From Xanthocytophaga sp031424975 (GTDB lineage: Bacteria > Bacteroidota > Bacteroidia > Cytophagales > 172606-1): DNA of 6,218 nucleotides. Under the pieces are notes generated by a model, which searched no databases, was not told the origin of the DNA, and saw nothing but the letters and a program-made list of their open reading frames with translations. This document shows positions 1 to 5,010 of the stretch, in pieces; within the stretch, counting starts at the first letter, position 1; every line of letters starts with the position of its first letter. The DNA lies in assembly GCA_031424975.1 (NCBI GenBank), contig JANPIL010000188.1:1-6218 (forward strand), written 5' to 3'. The position numbers and the translations under genes were made by a program.

Positions 1-58
1 CAAATTCCCAAGACTGACAACACAGACGCGCAAAAATAGGCATTAAATGGGCAAACCG

Positions 59-88
59 GAAATAGTATGTTTTGGAAAGCCAAAAGCC
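59..88 (+). repeat. AATAGTAT box, copy 1
   Basis: The conserved AATAGTAT lies at 61-68. It is followed by 11 bases and then CCAAAAGCC. This copy reads rightward and faces copy 2 (155-189), with which it shares AATAGTATGTTTTG exactly, so the two form imperfect inverted repeats about 130 bp apart end to end. The relation to the other five copies is seen directly in the sequence. The function is unknown. Confidence 0.7.
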
Positions 89-90
89 GA

Positions 91-150
91 GGCCTCCCCC
101 CAACCCCCTCCGAAGCAGAAATCCAAGAAAAGGAGTGGGAGGAGGCTTTT
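91..150 (+). repeat. C/G-rich palindromic repeat unit, copy 1
   Basis: This unit has a C-rich left arm (two C-runs around 95-111), a short centre containing CCGAAGC, and a G-rich right arm ending GGGAGGAGGCTTTT, so the arms can pair. The unit at 192-250 on the other strand follows the same plan: C-rich arm, CCGAAGC, an A-rich GAAA segment, then a GTGGGAG-type arm ending in GGCTT. The two are therefore inverted copies of one degenerate family. Similar C-rich/G-rich palindromes are, from general knowledge, common between genes in Bacteroidota. Function is unknown; it sits between AATAGTAT boxes 1 and 2. Confidence 0.55.
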
Positions 151-154
151 GAAA

Positions 155-189
155 CAGACGGGTTTGGCGTTTTCAAAACATACTATTTT
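155..189 (-). repeat. AATAGTAT box, copy 2
   Basis: On the minus strand this reads AATAGTAT (plus positions 180-187), 12 bases, then CCAAACCCGTCTG. It is the copy closest to the apparent consensus and shares CCCGTCTG with copy 6. It lies between the two palindromic units, about 60 bp past the peptidase stop codon and on the same strand as that gene. A run of seven T's on the plus strand (186-192) adjoins it. Confidence 0.75.
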
Positions 190-191
190 TT

Positions 192-250
192 TAAGCCCCC
201 TCTCCCACGCCAAGTCGTGGCTTTCAGCTTCGGGGAGGGCTGGGGTGGGG
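192..250 (-). repeat. C/G-rich palindromic repeat unit, copy 2, abutting the peptidase stop
   Basis: On the peptidase strand the unit begins directly after the TAG at 251-253. It has a C-rich arm, CCGAAGCTGAAAGCC, a small perfect hairpin (CCACG at 205-209 against CGTGG at 216-220) and a G-rich arm ending GGGGGCTT. The two arms pair imperfectly, so the peptidase transcript would end in a long stem. In that transcript the stem is followed by A's rather than U's, so it is not a textbook intrinsic terminator, though it could stabilise or define the 3' end. Its central part recurs at 2781-2808. Confidence 0.6.
232..250 (+). other. G-quadruplex motif beside the peptidase stop codon
   Basis: The plus strand reads GGGG-A-GGG-CT-GGGG-T-GGGG, four G-runs with loops of 1, 2 and 1 bases. 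This fits the strict G3+N1-7 quadruplex pattern. It lies on the template strand of the leftward peptidase gene, one base past the stop codon, so it could stall RNA polymerase or replication there. It is also one arm of a repeat unit, so the G-runs may simply reflect that repeat. Confidence 0.6.
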
Positions 251-2881
251 CTATTGCCCCACCATGAACACCGCATTGCCGAAAACCAGTTTGCCGCTGT
301 GCCAGAAAGCACGGAAAAGCGGATTTTCGGCCATGTATATTACCTGTCCGCGCCCCAGTTCCTGCACGCCGAAAATGGCGGAATTCTGCAACTTGGGTTT
401 CAGCTTGTGGCCCACGTGGCCGGCTACGTACGCGTTTGGCTTCAGGTAGCCCGCATTCCAGCCTTTTTTCAGCAGTTCGTAGGTCGCGTTGTTGCGCAGC
501 AGCGAGAAATACGTGCCGCCGCAGCCAAAAGCCAGCGGGTGCGATGCGTCGAGTGTCACGCGGTAAATGCTGCCCTGCACTTCCTCGGTCAGCGGTTCGC
601 GTTCGCGTTCGGCGTAGGTTTTCAGCGTGTCGGTGGAGGCGGCGGTTTTTTTGGCGGGCTTGGGATCCGATTTCTTTTCCCATTCAAAATCCGTCTTTTC
701 GCCCAATATCTCGGCGGCGTTTTCCACGGCAATCACGCGGCCGCCTTCCTGCACCCAGTCCTTCACTTTTTGCACTGTCCGGTCGTTCCACACGCCACTG
801 TAGCTGCCCGAAGGCAATACCAAAAGGTCGAAGTTTTGGAGCGGCGTACTGCCCAACCGGCTGGCATCCAGCACACTGACGGGATAGTTGAGCTGCCGCT
901 CGAAGAAGTGCCAGGCCGAACCGAACCCGTCCGTACCGACACCGCTGCCGCCCACCACTGCAATGCGCGGGGCCTTGATGAAATGCACATAATCCGAGCC
1001 GAAATCCGAACCCTTGTCCACAAATCCGGTGGCGGCAGCCGTCAGCGTGATGCCGAGGGCGGCGGCTTGTTCGGTCACGGTTTTGTCGAAGGCCGCGCCC
1101 ATGGCTTCGTTGCCGGTGCGGGTGATGAGCAGCGTGCCGGGCGCAAAGGTTTTGCCGCCAAGCGTGAATTCGGTTTCGGCATTGCGGACTTTGATTTTGT
1201 TTTGCAGCAAGGCCGCCAGAAATTGCACGTCGCGCAGGTCTTTCCATTCGGCAAGGTAGGCATAGGGCTTTTCGATGGGTTTGGCTGGCGATGCGGTGGA
1301 GGTTTTGGGTTTTGCGGAGATACTATTTTCCGGGAAGCGGTTGGCAAGTCCGTAGGCTTGCAGGCCGTAGGCATACGGAATGGCCCACGAAGTAATGTCG
1401 TAAGTCAGCGTGTCTTCCATTACCGGATTGGGGTCGAACAGCACGCGCAGCAAGGCCGACTTGGGTTGGAATGCGCTGATAACCAAGTCGTTTTCCTCTG
1501 CCTTGGCCGATTCGCTTTTGCCGGTTGCATACCCGAATCCGTTGATGGCGGCATTTCCGCTGGCATAGCCGTACCGGATTCCGTTGCGGTCGAGCAGTTC
1601 GGCCAAGGCTTTCACTTTTCCTTCCGCACCTTTTGCTTTCACAACGTAGCTTTTGTAACCGCCTTGCGGGTTATTGCGCGACTGGTCGAAGTAGTTCCTG
1701 AATTCCTTCACCACTTGGTCGGGCTGGGCGGCCACAACCTCGATGCTGGCGTAGCTGGCCGCCACGTGGTGCGCAATGCGCTGGGTCAGGGTCAGCGTGT
1801 CGCCTTCCGAACGCAAGATCCCCAAGCCCGCCTGTCCGCCGCCGCCCTGCTCATAGGTCATGGCAATGGCCCCGTTGAAACTGGGCCAAGTGTCGCCGAA
1901 ACTCGGGTAAAACAAGTCGAACCGTTCGCGGGTGTAGTACAGCCAGTAGTTCTTGTCGAAATACTGGCGGTTGGCCTCGCCGATGCGCTGCTGGAACTGC
2001 CGCTGCCAAGGGGTGAGGGCGGCATGGTAAGGCTTGGCCGAAGGCGCGAAGTAATACGGCGACTCGGGGCCCATTTCGTGGAAATCGGCGTGCAGGTGCG
2101 GCATCCAGCGGTTATACAACGTGAGCCGCTGCCGGGTTTCCTGCTGGGTCTGCCAGGCCCAGTCGCGGTTCAAGTCGAACAGGTAATGGTTGAACCGCCC
2201 GCCGGGCCATGGTTCCTGGTGTTCGCGCGAGTATTTGAGCGGCTGGTAAGGATAGTTTGCCACCTGCTTGTACCATTGCACGTAGCGTTCGTGTCCGTCG
2301 GGGTTTAGGCACGGGTCAATCAGCACAACCACATTTTTGAGCCAGCCTTGCGTTTGGGCATTACCAGCGTCCACCAAGTCGTGCAGCACCTGCATCACCG
2401 CTTCCGACGAAACCGCCTCATTGCCGTGTACATTGTAGCTCAGCCAGACAATGGCCGGTTGGTTTGCCGTTGGCGAGCCATCGGCCAAGCCCGTGATTTT
2501 CAGGTTGTTGGTTCTTATTTCTTCCAGCCGCTTCAGGTTTTCGGGCAATGCTACGGCCATCATCACCAACGGGCGGCCTTCGTAGGTCTGCCCGTACGGA
2601 ATCAGTTGGCAGCGGTCGGCGGCTTGGGCGGCCACGGTTTCAAAGTACCGCACAATCCGGTCGTGCGGGGTAAATTGCCCGCCGAGCTTGTAGCCCAGGA
2701 AACTCTCGGGCGTGGGTGCTTTCTGGGCCAGACAGACGAAAGAGAAAAGAAATAGCAGGAGGGAAAAGCCGGTGGTTCGGCCCCCGCTAAAGACGAGGCT
2801 TTCAGCTTTTTGCAGGATACCTGCCTGTCCGGCAGGCAGGCTATTTTGCAAGGCAACACTGGGGCGGCAAGGTTTTTTCAT
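251..2881 (-). CDS. Secreted M14-family zinc carboxypeptidase, 876 aa
   Basis: This is a large Bacteroidota-type metallopeptidase, probably exported, that removes C-terminal residues or trims peptides. Zinc ligands are visible as H152 and E155 (motif VHGNE) and probably H268 (HADFHEMG). NPDG at 193-196 and NRD at 238-240 match conserved M14 substrate-binding positions, and MTYEQGG puts the catalytic glutamate at E344. The peptidase domain covers about 60-380. The C-terminal half has a Rossmann-like segment (about 638-720, AVVGGSG, DLLVLPSGSYSG) resembling the glutamine-amidotransferase-like domain found in such long M14 proteins, with no nucleophile claimed. A signal-peptide core (FSLLLFLFSF, 39-48) is followed by VCLAQ. 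The start is odd: 38 residues precede the hydrophobic core and partly derive from repeats (2781-2840). No alternative ATG lies before the core, so 2881 is kept. A Lys/Pro/Ser-rich linker at about 519-538 carries an AATAGTAT box. No Shine-Dalgarno is visible. The gene is transcribed away from the mla operon. Specificity is unknown. Confidence 0.93.
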   Translation of the reverse strand: MKKPCRPSVALQNSLPAGQAGILQKAESLVFSGGRTTGFSLLLFLFSFVCLAQKAPTPESFLGYKLGGQFTPHDRIVRYFETVAAQAADRCQLIPYGQTYEGRPLVMMAVALPENLKRLEEIRTNNLKITGLADGSPTANQPAIVWLSYNVHGNEAVSSEAVMQVLHDLVDAGNAQTQGWLKNVVVLIDPCLNPDGHERYVQWYKQVANYPYQPLKYSREHQEPWPGGRFNHYLFDLNRDWAWQTQQETRQRLTLYNRWMPHLHADFHEMGPESPYYFAPSAKPYHAALTPWQRQFQQRIGEANRQYFDKNYWLYYTRERFDLFYPSFGDTWPSFNGAIAMTYEQGGGGQAGLGILRSEGDTLTLTQRIAHHVAASYASIEVVAAQPDQVVKEFRNYFDQSRNNPQGGYKSYVVKAKGAEGKVKALAELLDRNGIRYGYASGNAAINGFGYATGKSESAKAEENDLVISAFQPKSALLRVLFDPNPVMEDTLTYDITSWAIPYAYGLQAYGLANRFPENSISAKPKTSTASPAKPIEKPYAYLAEWKDLRDVQFLAALLQNKIKVRNAETEFTLGGKTFAPGTLLITRTGNEAMGAAFDKTVTEQAAALGITLTAAATGFVDKGSDFGSDYVHFIKAPRIAVVGGSGVGTDGFGSAWHFFERQLNYPVSVLDASRLGSTPLQNFDLLVLPSGSYSGVWNDRTVQKVKDWVQEGGRVIAVENAAEILGEKTDFEWEKKSDPKPAKKTAASTDTLKTYAEREREPLTEEVQGSIYRVTLDASHPLAFGCGGTYFSLLRNNATYELLKKGWNAGYLKPNAYVAGHVGHKLKPKLQNSAIFGVQELGRGQVIYMAENPLFRAFWHSGKLVFGNAVFMVGQ
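1301..1329 (-). repeat. AATAGTAT box, copy 3, inside the peptidase gene
   Basis: On the coding strand this reads AATAGTAT (plus positions 1320-1327), 11 bases, then CCAAAACC, the same arrangement as copy 1. It is translated in frame as NSISAKPKT within a low-complexity linker (peptidase residues about 519-527) between two folded parts. It is the least conserved copy in its middle but has both conserved ends at the right spacing. Confidence 0.55.
2781..2808 (-). repeat. Palindromic repeat fragment in the peptidase N-terminal region
   Basis: The minus strand reads AAGCTGAAAGCC then a CGTCTTTAGCGGGGG segment. It matches the centre of the unit at 204-230 over about 27 bases, with a few substitutions and one gap; both contain AAGCTGAAAGCC exactly. 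Here it is translated as roughly KAESLVFSGG, upstream of the signal-peptide core. The similarity is visible directly; insertion from an intergenic repeat is inferred. Confidence 0.5.
2820..2840. repeat. CCTGCCTG/CAGGCAGG palindrome in the peptidase N-terminus
   Basis: CCTGCCTG at 2820-2827 and CAGGCAGG at 2833-2840 form a perfect 8-bp stem around a 5-base loop. On the coding strand it translates as SLPAGQAGI. From general knowledge, palindromes of this form giving LPAG/QAG peptides recur in many Bacteroidota genomes as dispersed repeats. It lies in the first 25 codons of the peptidase and could also form an mRNA hairpin affecting translation. Confidence 0.65.
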
Positions 2882-2889
2882 GAAGGTTG

Positions 2890-2924
2890 GACTTGGTTTG
2901 GATTTTCAGACTTGGTTTGGATTT
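2890..2924. repeat. Tandem 16-bp direct repeat upstream of the peptidase
   Basis: GACTTGGTTTGGATTT occurs twice without mismatch, at 2890-2905 and 2909-2924, separated by TCA (period 19 bp). On the minus strand the copies begin 9 bases upstream of the peptidase ATG and read AAATCCAAACC at their left ends. With no conserved coding sequence here, they are either paired binding sites on nearly the same helical face (19 bp is just under two turns) or a chance local duplication. Confidence 0.75.
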
Positions 2925-2938
2925 AAGGAATCGTTCCC

Positions 2939-2970
2939 GCAAAATGGGCAATAAAAACGGTTCCGGCAAA
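2939..2970 (-). promoter_or_regulatory. Candidate Bacteroidota-type promoter for the peptidase
   Basis: On the minus strand TTTG (plus 2967-2970) is followed after 20 bases by CATTTTGC (plus 2939-2946). Bacteroidota primary promoters have TTTG near -33 and TAnnTTTG near -7. The -7 match is imperfect, with C instead of the first T. Transcription would start near 2931, placing the tandem 16-bp repeat in the 5' leader. The call is weak. Confidence 0.25.
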
Positions 2971-3098
2971 CACTCTCAACGCCGGGCAAATTCAGGATAT
3001 AAAGCCGAGGCACGGTTTTTTGGAAGCAGTTGTGTCTGCTTTTTGTCATTTACGAACACCACCCGAACCATAATCTTTCTGTCACCTTTATACAGCAC

Positions 3099-3911
3099 AT
3101 GAACTCAACCCCCGAAAAAGCCGGACGCGACCGGTCAACCCGCTATGTGCTGACCCGCAGGCTCGACCGTATATTCATCAGCCTGAGTGCCAACTACCGG
3201 TTCATTGCCCGTTTTTTCAAGGAGGTTTTTGTGCCGCCCTACGAATGGCGCGCAATCATCGACCAGTGTTACGAGGTCGGCTTCCGTTCGCTGCCGCTCA
3301 TCACGCTCACGGGCTTCATTATCGGCATCGTGTTCACCAACCAGTCGCGCCCCTCACTCTCCGACCTCGGAGCCACGGCCCTGCTGCCCGCACTGGTGGC
3401 GGTAGCGGTGGTGCGGGCGTTGGCTCCGTTGGTCACGGCCCTGATTGCCGCCGGACGCGTGGGTTCCAACATCGGGGCCGAACTCGGCTCCATGAAGGTT
3501 ACCGAGCAGATCGATGCCATGGAGGTGTCGGCAATCAACCCGTTCAAATTTTTGGTGGTGAGCCGCATAGTGGCCTGCACGCTGATGATGCCCACGCTGA
3601 TGATGTACATGATGCTGGTGGCGCTGTTGGGCAGCTACGTGAACGTACACCAGAATGAACTGACTACTTTCCGGAGTTTTTTCGATCAGGTTTTCGAAAC
3701 CATCTCCTTTCTTGATCTTTTTTCCTCCATCATCAAGAGTTTCCTTTTCGGCTTCACCATTGGCGTGGTGGGCTGCTACCAGGGCTACAATTCATCGAAG
3801 GGGACGGAGGGCGTGGGCAAGGCGGCCAATGCTTCGGTGGTGGCTTCCATGTTCCTGATTTTCATCGAGGAGTTGCTTGCCTTGCAAGTCATCAATGCAT
3901 TCCGGGTTTAA
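3099..3911 (+). CDS. mlaE: MlaE-family ABC transporter permease, 270 aa
   Basis: This is the inner-membrane permease of an MCE (Mla-type) lipid transporter, expected to form a dimer bound to two MlaF ATPases beneath an MlaD ring. The family signature is clear at 118-143 (AAGRVGSNIGAELGSM, then VTEQIDAMEV), and a second conserved stretch, GCYQGYNSSKGTEGVG, lies at 225-240. Hydrophobic segments fall near 64-80, 92-117, 152-180, 210-226 and 246-265, the usual five-helix MlaE plan, after an amphipathic N-terminal region (about 30-45). The length is normal. The frame is open to an ATG at 3030, but those 23 extra residues look unlike the family, and the start at 3099 (MNSTPEKAG) gives the expected N-terminus. 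No Shine-Dalgarno is present. It is first in the operon, with mlaF 18 bp downstream. Whether flow is to or from the outer membrane cannot be told. Confidence 0.95.
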   Translation: MNSTPEKAGRDRSTRYVLTRRLDRIFISLSANYRFIARFFKEVFVPPYEWRAIIDQCYEVGFRSLPLITLTGFIIGIVFTNQSRPSLSDLGATALLPALVAVAVVRALAPLVTALIAAGRVGSNIGAELGSMKVTEQIDAMEVSAINPFKFLVVSRIVACTLMMPTLMMYMMLVALLGSYVNVHQNELTTFRSFFDQVFETISFLDLFSSIIKSFLFGFTIGVVGCYQGYNSSKGTEGVGKAANASVVASMFLIFIEELLALQVINAFRV

Positions 3912-3929
3912 CGGCACAAACTTATCCAC

Positions 3930-4703
3930 ATGAAAAAGCAAAGCCCGCACATAGACAAGACCAATGCCGTTATTACCATCAAGGGGCTGACCAAGGCATT
4001 CGACGATTTCGAGGTGCTCAGGGGCGTGGATTTGCAACTGTACCAAGGCGAAAACCTGGTGGTGCTGGGGCGTTCGGGCACGGGCAAGTCGGTGCTGATC
4101 AAAATCATCGCCAACCTGCTCCAAGCCGATTCGGGAACGATTGAAGTGCTGGGACGCGAAATCGGCGGACTGTCGGCCAAGGAATGGGACGAGTTGCGCC
4201 TGAAAATCGGCTTCTCGTTTCAGAACAGTGCCCTGTACGACAGCATGACCGTCCGCGAAAACCTGGAGTTTCCGCTGGTGCGGCACTTGCGGCACTTGAG
4301 CCGGGCCGACATTGACCACTCGGTGAGCGAAATGCTGGAGGCCGTTGGCTTGACGCAGGCTACCGACCAGATGCCCTCCGAACTGTCGGGCGGGCAGCGC
4401 AAACGGATCGGCATTGCGCGGACGCTGATACTCAAGCCGGAAATAATGCTCTACGATGAGCCAACGGCCGGCCTCGACCCCACCACGAGCATGGACATTG
4501 ACAACCTGATCAACGAAGTGCAGGAACGGTTCAAAACCTCGTCCATCATCATCACCCATGACCTGACGTGCGCCAAACTGGTCGGCGACCGGATAGCAGT
4601 GCTGCTTGACGGGCAGTTTCAGCGGCAGGGCACGTTTGAGGAGGTTTTTGACACGGACGATGCGCGGGTACGGTCGTTTTACGATTACAATTTCATTGAG
4701 TGA
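3930..4703 (+). CDS. mlaF: MlaF-family ABC transporter ATP-binding protein, 257 aa
   Basis: This is the cytoplasmic ATPase that powers the MlaE permease. All nucleotide-binding motifs are intact: Walker A GRSGTGKS (47-54), Q-loop glutamine Q98 in FSFQNSALYDSMTV, signature LSGGQRKR (152-159), Walker B IMLYDEP with catalytic E177 (172-178), D-loop GLDP (181-184) and switch histidine H210. The segment after the Q-loop (ALYDSMTVRENLEFPL) is the form typical of MlaF-like ATPases. The length is normal and nothing suggests decay. The gene starts 18 bp after the mlaE stop without a Shine-Dalgarno, consistent with one transcript. A 307-bp repeat-filled gap separates it from mlaD, longer than expected inside such an operon. 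Confidence 0.96.
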   Translation: MKKQSPHIDKTNAVITIKGLTKAFDDFEVLRGVDLQLYQGENLVVLGRSGTGKSVLIKIIANLLQADSGTIEVLGREIGGLSAKEWDELRLKIGFSFQNSALYDSMTVRENLEFPLVRHLRHLSRADIDHSVSEMLEAVGLTQATDQMPSELSGGQRKRIGIARTLILKPEIMLYDEPTAGLDPTTSMDIDNLINEVQERFKTSSIIITHDLTCAKLVGDRIAVLLDGQFQRQGTFEEVFDTDDARVRSFYDYNFIE

Positions 4704-4749
4704 TTGCATTGGCCGCCGCACGTCCGGGTAATTACCTGAGATTGTTTTT

Positions 4750-4785
4750 CAGGCAGGTTTGGGGTTTTTGAGATATACTATTTTC
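4750..4785 (-). repeat. AATAGTAT box, copy 4
   Basis: On the minus strand this reads AATAGTAT (plus positions 4775-4782), 12 bases, then CCAAACCTGCCTG. It lies 46 bp after the mlaF stop and points back toward mlaF. It diverges from copy 5 (4955-4990), so copies 4 and 5 bracket the repeats between them in inverted orientation. A short hairpin, CCTGA (4735-4739) with TCAGG (4749-4753), overlaps its far end and is too weak to call a terminator. Confidence 0.7.
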
Positions 4786-4796
4786 AGGCTCTGTTT

Positions 4797-4884
4797 TGTC
4801 TTTCTGTAAGAATCTTGTGACAAGTCCGACGGCTTTCAAATCCGGGCGTGTCAAGGTTTGTCACAAGGTTCTTACAGAAGGACA
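4797..4884 (+). repeat. 27-bp inverted repeat / long hairpin between mlaF and mlaD
   Basis: The arms are 4797-4823 and 4858-4884, with cores TTCTGTAAGAATCTTGTGAC and GTCACAAGGTTCTTACAGAA. Only two of 27 positions are not Watson-Crick (4801/4880 and 4813/4868), and both are G-U in plus-strand RNA, so the mla transcript could fold the whole stem. Three more pairs (two of them G-U) can extend it inward, leaving a 28-base loop. No U-tract follows, so it is not an intrinsic terminator. It may be an RNA processing or stability element that sets mlaD apart from mlaEF, or a small palindromic mobile repeat. No coding sequence is supported in this mlaF-mlaD gap. Confidence 0.85.
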
Positions 4885-4916
4885 GCTAAATATAAAATGT
4901 CAGCCAATCACCGAAC

Positions 4917-4951
4917 CCGCATTCCAAACTCCGCAATCCGCATTCCGCATT
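4917..4951 (+). repeat. Heptamer tandem repeat (CCGCATT)n
   Basis: Five 7-base units run head to tail: CCGCATT, CCAAACT, CCGCAAT, CCGCATT, CCGCATT. Three are identical and one differs by one base. The array ends four bases before AATAGTAT box 5. Heptamer arrays of this kind are slippage-prone and occur as dispersed short tandem repeats in several bacterial groups, including Bacteroidota and cyanobacteria. It could vary the distance between upstream signals and mlaD. Confidence 0.75.
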
Positions 4952-4954
4952 CAA

Positions 4955-4990
4955 AAAATAGTATCTCTTCAAATCGCCAAACCCAACCAA
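4955..4990 (+). repeat. AATAGTAT box, copy 5, upstream of mlaD
   Basis: AATAGTAT at 4957-4964 is followed by 12 bases and then CCAAACCC. It lies 20 bp upstream of the mlaD ATG on the same strand, so it would be in the mlaD leader or could supply its promoter. TATCTCTTC at 4962-4970 resembles the Bacteroidota -7 element (TAnnTTTG) only loosely, and no TTTG stands at the right distance upstream. A CA-rich stretch without a Shine-Dalgarno links it to the start codon. Confidence 0.75.
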
Positions 4991-5010
4991 TCATACAAAC
5001 ACACACACAA

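Noticed and set aside
47..2308. A 753-codon open frame on the plus strand opposite the peptidase
   Set aside because: It is antisense to a well-supported M14 peptidase with intact motifs. Its translation is rich in G, V, R, F and H with no recognisable domain, as expected for a shadow frame in GC-rich DNA.
3001..3011. An 11-base match AAAGCCGAGGC shared with 83-93 near box 1
   Set aside because: No AATAGTAT or other box sequence accompanies it here, so it is more likely chance.
3042..3079. mlaE promoter made of TTTG (3042-3045) and TAATCTTTC (3071-3079)
   Set aside because: The spacing of 25 bases is too long for a Bacteroidota promoter and the -7 match needs an extra base. A promoter must exist nearby but this one is not convincing.
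3030..3098. N-terminal extension of mlaE by 23 codons
   Set aside because: The extension is His- and Asn-rich leader sequence with no resemblance to the family. The 270-residue form has the usual length.
4917..4951. CRISPR array
   Set aside because: The repeat unit is 7 bases with no unique spacers, and no cas genes are present.
4858..5010. N-terminal extension of mlaD by 51 codons
   Set aside because: The extra codons cover a hairpin arm, the heptamer array and box 5. The anchor helix expected near the N-terminus of an MlaD protein starts about 10 residues after ATG 5011.
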